In this document: positions 33,648-42,645 of the stretch, piece after piece
How positions within the stretch are numbered: the stretch's first letter is position 1
How the letters are laid out: each line of letters starts with the position of its first letter
Notes under the pieces: model-generated
The model's input: only the letters and a program-made list of their open reading frames with translations
Told to the model about the DNA's origin: nothing
Databases searched by the model: none
Source: Rahnella inusitata_A
Lineage (GTDB): Bacteria; Pseudomonadota; Gammaproteobacteria; Enterobacterales; Enterobacteriaceae
Direction of reading: 5' to 3'
Length of the DNA stretch: 64,000 nt
Assembly (NCBI RefSeq): GCF_965118895.1
Contig: NZ_CBCPJJ010000002.1
Location: 372,001-436,000, forward strand
Position numbers and translations under genes: made by a program

Positions 33648-35336
33648 TTATTGTGCTGACCAGACCTGCAGATGTTCCGCGACCGGCCCCAGCGCCAGCG
33701 CCGGAATAAAGGTCAGCGCGCCGACTAACAGTACGGTCCCGACCAGCAGGCCGATAAACAGCGGACCAGACGTCGGCAGCGTGCCGTTGCCTGCCTGCTG
33801 ACGTTTTTTCGCCACCAGTGAACCGGCAATCGCCAGCACCGGCAGGATCACGCCAAAGCGACCGAAGAACATGCAGAACGCCAGCAACAGGTTGTAGAAC
33901 GGCGTGTTGACGCCAAGCCCGGCAAACGCGCTGCCGTTGTTGTTGGCAGCGGAAGACACTGCATACAACACCTCGCTAAAACCGTGCGCACCGGGGTTAA
34001 GAATGCCCGCCCGACCGGCGTCGGTGACCAGTGCCAGCGCGGTGCCGAGCAGCACCAGCGTAGGGGTGACCAGGATCGCCAGCGCAGTCATCTTCATATC
34101 GTAAACGTCGATTTTCTTGCCGAGATATTCCGGTGTGCGACCAATCATCAGCCCGGCGATAAACACCGTCAGCAGCACGAACAGCAGCATGCCGTACAGG
34201 CCTGAACCCACGCCGCCGAACACCACTTCACCAATCTGCATCAGCCACATCGGCACCATCCCGCCGAGTGCGGTGAAGGAGTCATGCATCGCGTTGACCG
34301 CACCGCAGGAGGCTGCTGTCGTCACCACCGCATACAGGCTGGAGGCGAGAATGCCGAAGCGACTCTCCTTGCCTTCCATATTGATGTTGCTGCTGGCACC
34401 GAGCGCGGTGAAGTGCGGGTTACCCTGCAACTCGGCGTACATCACCACCACCACTGACACCACGAAAATCACCGACATCGCCCAGACCAGCGCGTTGCCC
34501 TGACGGTTATCACCGACCACGCGACCGAACGCAAAGCACAGGGCGCAAGGGATGATGAAGATCGCCAGCATCTGTACCATGTTGGTCAGCGCCGTCGGGT
34601 TCTCAAACGGATGCGCCGAGTTAGCACCGAAGAAACCACCGCCATTGGTGCCCAGCATTTTGATTGCTTCCTGTGAAGCCACCGGCCCCATCGGCAAGGT
34701 TTGTTGCAGGCCTTCCAGCGTGGTGATGTGCTGATAAACTTCGAAGTTCTGAATCACGCCCTGACTGACGAAGAAAAGTGCCAGCAGGAAGGCGACCGGC
34801 AGCAGCAAATACAGCGTGATGCGCCATAAATCCGTCCAGGCGTTACCGATGGTTTGTGCAGAAGGTCGCGCAAAGGCGCGGATCAGGGCAAACGCCACGG
34901 CGATACCGGTTGCCGCAGACAGGAAGTTTTGAACGGTTAAACCCACCATCTGGCTCAGATAGCTCAGCGTGCTTTCGCCGCTGTAGGCCTGCCAGTTGGT
35001 GTTGGTGACGAAACTGACGGCGGTGTTAAACGCCAGATCCCACGACAATCCGCCAAAATGCTGCGGGTTCATCGGCAATCCGCCTTGTGCCATGAGCATG
35101 GCCGTCAGCACAACAATCCCCAGAATGTTGAACACCATGATCGCCAGTGCGTACTGCCACCAGTTCATCTCAGCATCGCTGCTGCCAGACGTGCGTAATA
35201 CACCGTTTTCTACGCGCTGCAAAAATGCGACAGGCTGTCCTTCAATAAGTTGAGCAATAAAGTTACCCAGTGGTTTTGCCAGCAGCAAAAGCACCAGCAT
35301 AAAACTGGCAATCAGTAAGAATCCGGTCGCGGCCAT
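33648..35336 (-). CDS. kdpA: Potassium-transporting ATPase K+-binding subunit KdpA
   Basis: Channel-like K+-translocating subunit of the SKT superfamily. The 562-residue polytopic protein (about ten membrane helices) has four degenerate selectivity-filter loops, among them VSFVTNTNWQAYSG, LGTNGGGFFGANSAHP and AVSSAANNNGSAFAG. It starts with an ATG behind GCGGAGGATTTTTAA, which is also the kdpF stop, giving tight coupling. Length is near E. coli KdpA (557). Confidence 0.97.
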   Translation of the reverse strand: MAATGFLLIASFMLVLLLLAKPLGNFIAQLIEGQPVAFLQRVENGVLRTSGSSDAEMNWWQYALAIMVFNILGIVVLTAMLMAQGGLPMNPQHFGGLSWDLAFNTAVSFVTNTNWQAYSGESTLSYLSQMVGLTVQNFLSAATGIAVAFALIRAFARPSAQTIGNAWTDLWRITLYLLLPVAFLLALFFVSQGVIQNFEVYQHITTLEGLQQTLPMGPVASQEAIKMLGTNGGGFFGANSAHPFENPTALTNMVQMLAIFIIPCALCFAFGRVVGDNRQGNALVWAMSVIFVVSVVVVMYAELQGNPHFTALGASSNINMEGKESRFGILASSLYAVVTTAASCGAVNAMHDSFTALGGMVPMWLMQIGEVVFGGVGSGLYGMLLFVLLTVFIAGLMIGRTPEYLGKKIDVYDMKMTALAILVTPTLVLLGTALALVTDAGRAGILNPGAHGFSEVLYAVSSAANNNGSAFAGLGVNTPFYNLLLAFCMFFGRFGVILPVLAIAGSLVAKKRQQAGNGTLPTSGPLFIGLLVGTVLLVGALTFIPALALGPVAEHLQVWSAQ

Positions 35337-35426
35337 TTAAAAATCCTCCGCATTCAGCAAGGCATAAACCAGATAGCCGAGCAGCAGAAGAACCAGCAAT
35401 GCGCCGCAGATTACGCCAACAGTCAC
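35337..35426 (-). CDS. kdpF: KdpF, small membrane subunit of the Kdp ATPase
   Basis: A 29-residue single-span peptide beginning at a GTG: TVGVICGALLVLLLLGYLV then YALLNAEDF. It is the same length as E. coli KdpF and nearly identical in its second half. It stabilises the KdpABC complex in the membrane. GGAGG lies 5-8 bases before the GTG. Its TAA directly abuts the kdpA ATG, placing it first in kdpFABCDE. Too short for routine gene finding. Confidence 0.93.
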   Translation of the reverse strand: MTVGVICGALLVLLLLGYLVYALLNAEDF

Positions 35427-35505
35427 AATCCACCTCCACAGGTGTGTTTTTATGTTGGGAGGAGAATAAAAAAACGCGGGCAAAGATCCTGAAAAGAAAG
35501 GGGGC

Positions 35506-35532
35506 TTAGGTGTAAAGAAAGTATAAAAATGC
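35506..35532 (-). promoter_or_regulatory. KdpE-binding site and kdpFABC promoter region
   Basis: On the minus strand CATTTTTATAC followed by TTTCTTTACACCT closely matches the E. coli kdp operator TTTATACTTTTTTTACACC. It lies about 80 bases upstream of kdpF. KdpE-phosphate activation is expected. I could not assign -35/-10 hexamers confidently. Confidence 0.8.
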
Positions 35533-35732
35533 GCAAATAAAAAACTTAAAAGAAACTTTATCGATGTATTTATTTAACCATTTTGTAACTCAATTACATC
35601 TTCAGGCGGAAAGTGGCGAAAATTTACACTTTTAAGTGGTCAGATGAGTGGTAAAATTTCAGCAATTGCCGTAAAATTTTTCACAACTTCCAGTTTCTAT
35701 AAAAGTTCTGAAATTTGCACAGGAGCAACGCG

Positions 35733-35948
35733 ATGAAAGCTACGTCTGATTACACGCCTTACACCATGACCCGTATTTTGGCCCGCCGCGCTTTTGTGCT
35801 GGCTGCCGGACTTCTCGCCTTACCGGTTATGCTGTTCCGCGCCGATCGCGCCCGTTTTTACAGCTATTTACACCGCGTCTGGATGAAGACCAGCGATAAG
35901 CCGGTCTGGCTGGTGCATGCTGAGATGGCGACACAAGATTTCTATTAA
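35733..35948 (+). CDS. ybfA: YbfA, small membrane-associated protein
   Basis: A 71-residue protein of unknown function. The N-terminal half has one hydrophobic segment (about 20-36, FVLAAGLLALPVMLF). The C-terminal half, RARFYSYLHRVWMKTSDKPV, is strongly conserved with E. coli YbfA (68 aa), which also lies divergent from kdp. AGGAG lies 7 bases before the ATG at 35733. The 35533-35732 gap is A/T-rich and shows no other gene. Confidence 0.88.
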   Translation: MKATSDYTPYTMTRILARRAFVLAAGLLALPVMLFRADRARFYSYLHRVWMKTSDKPVWLVHAEMATQDFY

Positions 35949-35990
35949 TGGTGAACTCACTCCTTCCCCTTCGCAGGGGAGGAGCTAAAC

Positions 35991-36022
35991 AAAAGCCCTG
36001 TCTTCCAGATGGGGCTTTTTTA
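35991..36022 (+). terminator. ybfA terminator
   Basis: AAAGCCC and GGGCTTT arms around a 13-base loop run into six Ts. A second hairpin (CCCC-TTCGCA-GGGG core) sits just upstream at 35961-35984. Confidence 0.8.
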
Positions 36023-36138
36023 TTGCCCTTTCGGAAAACCTGTACAACATTATTTTTATGTATAACTTATACTGAGTAATACATGAGAGTGATGAATCAC
36101 TGACACTCCCTTTATCACTTCAACGGCGGGAGCTGACA

Positions 36139-37092
36139 ATGACGAAAACAATCCCTATCGGCATCAGCGCATGTCTGTTGGGCGACAACGTTCGCTTCGA
36201 TGGCGGCCACAAGCGGTTCGCCTTTGCTGTAGAGCAGCTGGCGCCTTATGTTCGCTTCGAACCGATCTGCCCGGAAATGGCTATCGGACTGCCAACGCCG
36301 CGTCCGGCGTTGCGTTTGGTCAGAATGGATAATGGCGTCGCGATGCGCTTTAGCAATGATGAAACCATCGATATCACCGAAAAAATGCAGAGCTACGCCG
36401 AAAAGCGCGTGGCGCCTTTAACGCAGCTTTGTGGTTACATCGTCTGCGCCAAATCTCCGAGCTGCGGCATGGAGCGCGTGCGGGTTTACAGCGCCAACGG
36501 CAAAGATGCCAAGAAGAGTGGCGTGGGCCTCTACACCGCAGAGCTGATGAAACAGCACCCCTGGCTGCCGGTGGAAGAAGACGGTCGGCTTAACGATCCG
36601 GTGATCCGCGAAAATTTCGTGGAGCGCGTATTTACCCTTTTCGAGCTGAATCAGCTGCGCGAAAGCGGTCTGACGCGCGGCAAACTGATGGCGTTTCACA
36701 GCCGTTACAAACTCTCTTTACTGGCGCATTCGCAGCCGGAATACCGGGAGCTGGGGCGCTTTGTCGCTGCGATGGCTGAATGGACATCGCTGGAGGATTA
36801 TTTTGTCGAATACCGCCAGCGGCTGATGGCGCTGCTTAATCACAAAGCCACCCGACGTAATCACACCAATGTGCTGATGCACGTGCAGGGCTATTTCCGT
36901 AAACAGCTTACTTCTGCACAGCGTCAGGAACTGGCGGGGCTCATCGACCGCTACCGTCAGGGAATGCAGCCGCTTCTAGCCCCGATCACGTTGCTAAAAC
37001 ATTACATGTCTGAATACCCGGATGCATATCTGGCCGATCAGCGATATTTCGAGCCTTACCCGGAAGCGCTGCGCTTGCGTTACGGACACTAA
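36139..37092 (+). CDS. ybgA: DUF523-DUF1722 two-domain protein (long YbgA)
   Basis: A 317-residue protein with two domains. The N-terminal DUF523 domain (about 1-150) carries three cysteines in family positions (C12 in SACLLG, C44 in ICPEM, C109 in SPSCGM). In TudS, a characterised DUF523 thiouracil desulfidase, such cysteines hold an Fe-S cluster. The C-terminal DUF1722 domain (about 185-305, HNHVLMHVQGYFRK-type stretch) is the whole of the 169-residue E. coli YbgA. The GGCGGGAGCTGACA leader supports the ATG. phrB begins 10 bases downstream. A thio-nucleobase repair role is inference from the family and the photolyase neighbour. Confidence 0.9.
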   Translation: MTKTIPIGISACLLGDNVRFDGGHKRFAFAVEQLAPYVRFEPICPEMAIGLPTPRPALRLVRMDNGVAMRFSNDETIDITEKMQSYAEKRVAPLTQLCGYIVCAKSPSCGMERVRVYSANGKDAKKSGVGLYTAELMKQHPWLPVEEDGRLNDPVIRENFVERVFTLFELNQLRESGLTRGKLMAFHSRYKLSLLAHSQPEYRELGRFVAAMAEWTSLEDYFVEYRQRLMALLNHKATRRNHTNVLMHVQGYFRKQLTSAQRQELAGLIDRYRQGMQPLLAPITLLKHYMSEYPDAYLADQRYFEPYPEALRLRYGH

Positions 37093-37102
37093 AGGGAATT
37101 TT

Positions 37103-38533
37103 ATGACCACGCATTTAGTCTGGTTCCGCAATGACTTACGTATTACCGATAACCGCGCGCTGCACGCCGCCTGCGAGGATCCGCAGGCGAGGGTGATCGC
37201 CGTTTTTATTGCCACGCCCGAACAGTGGAAACAACACGAGATGGCACCGCGCCAGGCGGCGTTTATTTATCAGCATCTTCAGTCGCTGCAACATGCTCTC
37301 GGGGAACGCGGGATCCCGCTGCATTACCATCAGTGTGATGATTTCGCGGGCAGTGTGAGCTGGATGAAAGCGTTCTGCGAGGCGGAAAAAGTGGATGCGC
37401 TGTTTTACAACAAACAGTATGAAATCAATGAACGTCTGCGCGATGACGAGCTGAAAAAAACCGTCGGCGCGGACGTTATATGTCACGCATTTGACGACAG
37501 TCTGCTGCTGCCACCGGGATCGGTCACTACCGGTAACCACGAGATGTACAAAGTCTACACGCCGTTTCGTCGGGCCTTTTTATCCCGCCTGACCGAATCC
37601 GACAGCCGCTCCTTGCCCGCACCAAAAGCGCGAGAGCACGGGCAGAAAACGGTGATGCATAAGTTAATGCCTTTCGATTATCCGCTGGAAAACATCGACA
37701 AGAATTTTGCTGTCGGCGAAGACGCGGCCCGCAATCAGCTGCGCAGTTTTTGCCGTGAGCAGGTGCAGGATTATCTTCAGCAGCGCGATTTACCCGCGGT
37801 CGATGGCACCAGTTCGCTCTCGCCGTATCTGGCGATCGGCGTGCTTTCGCCACGTCAGTGTTTCAACCGGCTACGCACCGAATGCCCTGACGTGCTCGAC
37901 CGAACCGACGGCGGCGCGTTTGGCTGGCTGAACGAGCTTATCTGGCGTGAGTTTTACCGACATCTGATCGTCGCCTGGCCGAAACTCTGTAAACATCAGC
38001 CCTTTGTCGGCTGGACCGACGGCGTGCGCTGGCGTCATGCGCCCGAAGAGCTTCAGGCGTGGAAAGAGGGCAAAACCGGCTATCCGATTGTGGATGCAGC
38101 GATGCGTCAGCTCAACGCCACGGGCTGGATGCACAACCGTTTGCGGATGATCGTCGCCAGTTTTCTGGTGAAGGATTTGCTGATCAACTGGCGTGAAGGC
38201 GAACGCTATTTTATGTCGCAGCTGCTCGACGGCGATCTGGCCGCCAACAACGGCGGCTGGCAGTGGGGCGCGTCTACAGGGACCGACGCCGCACCGTATT
38301 TCCGCATTTTCAATCCGACAACGCAGGGCGAACGCTTTGACAAAGCCGGGCGATTTATCAAGGCCTGGATCCCGGAACTGTCGGACGTGCCGGAAAAAGA
38401 CATACACACACCGCATCGCTGGGCGGAAAAACAGCACCGCGTGCTAGACTACCCGTTGCCGATCATTGATCACGCAAGGGCACGCAAAGACACGCTTGCG
38501 GCGTTTGAGGCGGCAAAAAACCGGTCAGACTGA
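37103..38533 (+). CDS. phrB: Deoxyribodipyrimidine photolyase
   Basis: Light-driven repair of cyclobutane pyrimidine dimers. The 476 residues hold an N-terminal antenna (MTHF-binding) Rossmann domain (about 1-130) and a C-terminal FAD domain. The latter has the conserved stretches LSPYLAIGVLSPRQ, WREFYRH, TGYPIVDAAMRQL, MHNRLRMIVASFL and WQWGASTGTDAAPYFRIFNP. AAAGGGAA lies 6 bases before the ATG at 37103; the frame extends into ybgA but without conservation. Co-transcribed with ybgA as in E. coli. Confidence 0.97.
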   Translation: MTTHLVWFRNDLRITDNRALHAACEDPQARVIAVFIATPEQWKQHEMAPRQAAFIYQHLQSLQHALGERGIPLHYHQCDDFAGSVSWMKAFCEAEKVDALFYNKQYEINERLRDDELKKTVGADVICHAFDDSLLLPPGSVTTGNHEMYKVYTPFRRAFLSRLTESDSRSLPAPKAREHGQKTVMHKLMPFDYPLENIDKNFAVGEDAARNQLRSFCREQVQDYLQQRDLPAVDGTSSLSPYLAIGVLSPRQCFNRLRTECPDVLDRTDGGAFGWLNELIWREFYRHLIVAWPKLCKHQPFVGWTDGVRWRHAPEELQAWKEGKTGYPIVDAAMRQLNATGWMHNRLRMIVASFLVKDLLINWREGERYFMSQLLDGDLAANNGGWQWGASTGTDAAPYFRIFNPTTQGERFDKAGRFIKAWIPELSDVPEKDIHTPHRWAEKQHRVLDYPLPIIDHARARKDTLAAFEAAKNRSD

Positions 38534-38568
38534 CCTTTTTGCTAATCACCACGACAAGGAGCGATGTG

Positions 38569-39549
38569 ATGAAAAAACACCTGCTGGCGCTGTTACTGGC
38601 GTGCTGGACGAGCCAGGCCGTGGCGGCCTTTGATGTGGTTGCACTGGGTGTCAACGGTGGCGTTGAGGAAGGAAATCTGACGTCATATCTGGTGCGCAGT
38701 GATGATCAAAAACTGTACCTCGGGCTGGACGCCGGTTCCGTATTGCCGGGCATCCGTAAAGCGCTGGAGAAAGGCAGTTTCCCCGAAGTGACGACTGAAA
38801 ATGCCGCCCCCTACACCCCGCAGGGCGCGGTATTTCGCAACCTGATCGGCGGCTACTTTATCAGCCACGGTCACCTCGACCATCTGGCCGGGCTGATTAT
38901 CAGCTCGCCCGAAGACACCAAAAAACCGATTTACGGCACCGCCGACACCATCGGCACGCTGCGTCAGCATTACTTCAACGGCCGCATCTGGCCGAACTTT
39001 ACCGATTCCGGCAGCGGCCTGCGTATCGGCACTTATCGCCTGAATTTACAGCGTACGGATCAGCGATTCTCCCTTGGCCTTACCGGCCTTGATGGCCGCA
39101 TTTACCCGCTCAGCCACGGCGGTACGCCTTCGAGCATGATTCTGGTCAGCCGCAATAACCAGTCCTTTGCCTTCTTTGGCGATACAGGGCCGGATGAAGT
39201 CGAGAAATCAAAAAATCTCGACGCCGTCTGGCGCGTGCTCGGCGATGAAATCAAGGCAAAACGCCTGAAGGGGCTTATCATCGAAACCTCTTATCCTGAT
39301 GACGTACCTGACAGCAAACTGTTCGGTCATCTCACGCCGCACTGGCTGCTGAAAGAGCTTGGCAATCTGCAACAATACGCCGGTGGGGAGGGAACGCTGA
39401 AAGACCTGACGGTGATTATCAGCCACGTGAAACCCAGCCTGAAAGCCGGTGCGGATCCTGAAAAAGAGATCATGCAGCAGCTGGAGAAAGGCAATAATTT
39501 GGGCGTGAAGTTTGTGCGGATGCAGCAGGGTGATAAATTAACGTTTTGA
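38569..39549 (+). CDS. Periplasmic class II 3',5'-cyclic-nucleotide phosphodiesterase
   Basis: A 326-residue metallo-beta-lactamase-fold enzyme with a signal peptide (1-20, ending QAVAA). The zinc motif HGHLDHLAGLIISSP (100-114) fits the class II phosphodiesterase signature HxHLDH. Further ligand motifs are SHGGTP, FGDTGPD, IETSYPDD and ISHVKPS. The family includes yeast PDE1 and the periplasmic CpdP of Aliivibrio fischeri. cAMP hydrolysis in the periplasm is a family-based inference. AAGGAG lies 7 bases before the ATG at 38569. It occupies the place of the dtpD peptide permease gene found between phr and ybgI in E. coli. Confidence 0.88.
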   Translation: MKKHLLALLLACWTSQAVAAFDVVALGVNGGVEEGNLTSYLVRSDDQKLYLGLDAGSVLPGIRKALEKGSFPEVTTENAAPYTPQGAVFRNLIGGYFISHGHLDHLAGLIISSPEDTKKPIYGTADTIGTLRQHYFNGRIWPNFTDSGSGLRIGTYRLNLQRTDQRFSLGLTGLDGRIYPLSHGGTPSSMILVSRNNQSFAFFGDTGPDEVEKSKNLDAVWRVLGDEIKAKRLKGLIIETSYPDDVPDSKLFGHLTPHWLLKELGNLQQYAGGEGTLKDLTVIISHVKPSLKAGADPEKEIMQQLEKGNNLGVKFVRMQQGDKLTF

Positions 39550-39575
39550 TAAGCCATTCTAACCCGGGAATAACC

Positions 39576-40319
39576 ATGAACAATCTCCAGCTTGAAGCCC
39601 TGATTAACCAGAAACTGGATGTCAGTAATTTCAATGATTACGCGCCTAACGGCCTTCAGGTCGAGGGGCGTCGTAATGTGCAGCGCGTGGTCACCGGGGT
39701 GACGGCGTCTCAGGATCTGCTGGATGCCGCGATTGCCGTCGAAGCGGACGCAATTTTGGTGCATCACGGTTACTTCTGGAAAAACGAACCGGCGGTTATT
39801 CGCGGTATGAAGCGCAACCGGCTGAAAGCCCTGCTGGTGAATGATATCAATCTGTATGGCTACCATTTACCGCTCGATGCCCACCCGGTACTCGGTAATA
39901 ACGCGCAGCTGGCTGAGTTATTTGGCATTGATGTGCAAGGTGAAGTCATGCCGCTGGTGCCGTATGGCGAGCTTGTAAAGCCGTTATCCGGGGAAGCATT
40001 ACGTCAGCGGATTGAAGTGATTTTAGATCGCAAAGTGCTGCACAGCGCGCAAGGTGGGCCAGAGGAAATCCGTCGCGTCGCATGGTGTTCCGGCGGCGGT
40101 CAGGGCTTCATTCAGCAGGCGGCAGAGTTTGGCGTGGATGCATTCATCAGCGGCGAAGTCTCCGAGCAAACCATCCACATCGCCCGCGAAATGGGGCTGC
40201 ATTTCTATGCCGCTGGCCATCACGCCACCGAACGTTATGGCGTGAAAGCCTTAGGCGAATGGTTGCAGGAAGAGCATGGGTTAGATGTGATGTTCATCGA
40301 CATCGATAACCCGGCCTAG
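39576..40319 (+). CDS. ybgI: NIF3/DUF34-family metal-binding protein YbgI
   Basis: A 247-residue hexameric di-metal protein; its biochemical role is unsettled (GTP cyclohydrolase I type 2 homology and 5-oxoprolinase linkage have been proposed). Metal ligands are visible as HHGYFW (near 63-64), D/H in YHLPLDAHP and HHATERYG near 216. The ATG at 39576 (MNNLQLEALINQKL) aligns with E. coli; the frame opens 10 codons earlier over the phosphodiesterase end. Its 3' end overlaps the convergent MFS gene by 39 bases. Confidence 0.95.
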   Translation: MNNLQLEALINQKLDVSNFNDYAPNGLQVEGRRNVQRVVTGVTASQDLLDAAIAVEADAILVHHGYFWKNEPAVIRGMKRNRLKALLVNDINLYGYHLPLDAHPVLGNNAQLAELFGIDVQGEVMPLVPYGELVKPLSGEALRQRIEVILDRKVLHSAQGGPEEIRRVAWCSGGGQGFIQQAAEFGVDAFISGEVSEQTIHIAREMGLHFYAAGHHATERYGVKALGEWLQEEHGLDVMFIDIDNPA

Positions 40320-41741
40320 AGTTTTTGTTTCTTCCGGCACACTGTCTTCGAGCAACGTAAATGCCCGCTGTAAGCCGGTATCCACTTCGGGGTCTGCACC
40401 CTGCGGCGGATACGGGCTTTCTTCCTCTTCTTCAGTCACTTCATTTTCTTCCACTGCCGGTTCGGTGACGTTTTCCGGCGCAGGCATCGTTTCCTGAATC
40501 ATTTGCTCGTCAAAGGCCGGATTCAGCGCAGGCGACAGCGGTGAACTGCTCAGGCTGTCCGGCATAGCGATGTGCGGCAGAGGCGCATCGACCGCCATCA
40601 CAGTTTCTTCTTCTTTCGCCGAGGTTCGGCTGAGCGCAACGATTGCCGCTCCGCACAGGGCGAAAAAGGCATACAGAATATTGCCGCCGAGCGGTTCCAT
40701 CAGCGCGCCCACGGCCAGCGGACCGATACAGGCACCGACGCCAAACGCCATTAGCAGACAGGCGGAAAGCGAGACGCGGCGCTCCGGTTCGATCATGTCA
40801 TTGGCCAGGGCCACAACCAGCGGATACAGCGTGAACTGCATCAGGCTGACCACAAAACCGATGCCGAGCAGCACGGGGAACGAAATATGCGTGAGCAACG
40901 CCAGCGGCAGGGCGGCGACCGCCAGCAGGATCGCGTTGATGCGCATCAGCATATTTCGGTTATAGCGATCTGACAGCCAGCTCAGCGGAAACTGCGCCAG
41001 CAGCCCGGCGAAGATCGCCAGCGCCATAAACAGACCGGTTTGCTGAGTGGTCAGCGATTGCTGGCTGGTGTAAATCGGCGCCATCCCGTAAAACGAACCG
41101 ACCACCATGCCGATGACCAGCGTAATCGCCAGCACCTTAGGGATCGCACCGATGAAGAATTTAAGCTCCATCGGCGCCGGAGACATATGGCCAACGTTGG
41201 TGCGCGTCGTCAGCGCGATGGGGACCAGACAGAGCGCGAAACACAGCGCGATCATGATGAGCGTACTGACGCCAAGGCCGCTGTCGAGCATCAAAACGAC
41301 CTGACCGAGCGACATCCCGAGGTATGACGCCACCATGTAAAATCCGAAAACCACGCCGCGCTGATTGGCCTCGGCCTGATCGTTCAGCCAGCTTTCCAGC
41401 ACCATGTATTGCACCATCATGCACAGGCCGATGATCAGCCGCAGCACCACCCAGACGGGGATAATGTCGGTCAGACCGTGACCCAGAACGGCGGCGGTAA
41501 TGATGCCGGAGCAGGAGACGTAGGCGCGAATGTGCCCGACGCGGGCGATCAGGATATGGCCGACTTTACCGCCGATCACCAGCCCGATGTAGTTGGCGGC
41601 GATAATCGCCCCGATCATCGCGCCGCTGACGTGTATCGCCGACAGTCGCAGGGAAATGTAAGTGGTGAGCAGGCCGGAACCGAGCAGCATCAGTAATGTG
41701 GTGGTATAAAGCGGAAAAAAGAGTGCTAAAGGTTTTCTCAC
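40281..41741 (-). CDS. MFS transporter with acidic cytoplasmic tail (YcaD-like)
   Basis: A 486-residue major-facilitator protein. Twelve membrane helices fill residues about 5-385, with the loop motif ADYIG-type IAANYIGLVIGGKVG early and WLSDRYNRN between helices 8 and 9. It resembles YcaD of E. coli more than other MFS groups. Residues about 390-486 form a hydrophilic tail with a run of glutamates (ENEVTEEEEES) and prolines, longer than in YcaD (382 aa). Substrate unknown. The GTG at 41741 is 6 bases after AAAGGGA. Divergent from pxpB, and 39 bases of its end overlap ybgI. Confidence 0.85.
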   Translation of the reverse strand: MRKPLALFFPLYTTTLLMLLGSGLLTTYISLRLSAIHVSGAMIGAIIAANYIGLVIGGKVGHILIARVGHIRAYVSCSGIITAAVLGHGLTDIIPVWVVLRLIIGLCMMVQYMVLESWLNDQAEANQRGVVFGFYMVASYLGMSLGQVVLMLDSGLGVSTLIMIALCFALCLVPIALTTRTNVGHMSPAPMELKFFIGAIPKVLAITLVIGMVVGSFYGMAPIYTSQQSLTTQQTGLFMALAIFAGLLAQFPLSWLSDRYNRNMLMRINAILLAVAALPLALLTHISFPVLLGIGFVVSLMQFTLYPLVVALANDMIEPERRVSLSACLLMAFGVGACIGPLAVGALMEPLGGNILYAFFALCGAAIVALSRTSAKEEETVMAVDAPLPHIAMPDSLSSSPLSPALNPAFDEQMIQETMPAPENVTEPAVEENEVTEEEEESPYPPQGADPEVDTGLQRAFTLLEDSVPEETKTLGRVIDVDEHHI

Positions 41742-41865
41742 GGGCTGTCCCTTTCATTTTGTAAATACTGCGTTATCCAAACGCTAAAAAACTGCAACAC
41801 CTCTGAGAGTAGCAGGTGCGGGCGATGGGCGAAACCTTCACAGTTCTTTGGTGGTCTTTGACAAG

Positions 41866-41895
41866 TTGACATCCTCTGTCGCTTTCCCGCATAAC
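41866..41895 (+). promoter_or_regulatory. Probable promoter of the pxpB operon
   Basis: A consensus -35 TTGACA (41866-41871) and -10-like CATAAC (41890-41895) stand 18 bases apart, about 85 bases before pxpB. Another TTGACA overlaps just upstream but has no matching -10. Confidence 0.55.
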
Positions 41896-41979
41896 TACCC
41901 TTAATCTACATACTCTTATCGGGACATTGAGTTCATGAATAACTCAATGATCCACAACCCTTCTTTGAGGAGTGTCTGA

Positions 41980-42645
41980 GTGCAACGAGCACGATGTTAC
42001 CTGCTGGGTGAACGCGCGGTAGTGCTGGAACTGGAACCGCCTGTGACGCTGGCCAGCCAGCAGCGGATCTGGGGGCTGACCCAACGTTTACAGGATCGCG
42101 TGGCCTATCCCGGCGTTCGCGAAGTCATTCCCGGGATGAATAATTTGACGGTCTTACTCACCGATGCGCAAAGCTCCGCGCTGGACGCGATTGAGCGCCT
42201 GCAAACCTGGTGGGAAGAGAGCGAAGCCATTGAACCGGCTTCCCGACTGATTGAAATCCCGGTTATCTACGGCGGTGAGCAGGGACCGGATCTGGAGAAC
42301 GTCGCCCGCCATACCGGAATGACGCCGCGTGAGGTGGTCGGGTGCCATTCGGGTATCGATTACACCGTTTACTTCCTCGGTTTCCAGCCCGGCTTCCCGT
42401 ACCTTGGCGGAATGCCGGAGCAACTGGCTACGCCACGCCACGGCGAACCGCGGCTTTCAGTCCCAGCGGGATCGGTTGGCATCGGCGGCAGCCAGACCGG
42501 TATCTATCCGCTGGCCACGCCCGGTGGCTGGCAGCTGATCGGACAGACGACGCTGGCGATGTTTGATCCCACGCGTTCATCACCGACCTTATTACTACCC
42601 GGTGATCACGTGCGCTTTGTGCCACAGAAGGAGGGCGTATGCTGA
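41980..42645 (+). CDS. pxpB: 5-oxoprolinase subunit PxpB
   Basis: One of two kinase-like subunits of prokaryotic 5-oxoprolinase (PxpABC), which hydrolyses pyroglutamate to glutamate with ATP. The 221-residue protein has the KipI/carboxyltransferase C-D domain; GFQPGFPYLGGMP and SVPAGSVGIGGSQTGIYP are the family hallmarks. GTG start at 41980 with GAGGAG at a 7-base spacing. Its stop overlaps the pxpC start by 7 bases. Confidence 0.95.
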   Translation: MQRARCYLLGERAVVLELEPPVTLASQQRIWGLTQRLQDRVAYPGVREVIPGMNNLTVLLTDAQSSALDAIERLQTWWEESEAIEPASRLIEIPVIYGGEQGPDLENVARHTGMTPREVVGCHSGIDYTVYFLGFQPGFPYLGGMPEQLATPRHGEPRLSVPAGSVGIGGSQTGIYPLATPGGWQLIGQTTLAMFDPTRSSPTLLLPGDHVRFVPQKEGVC

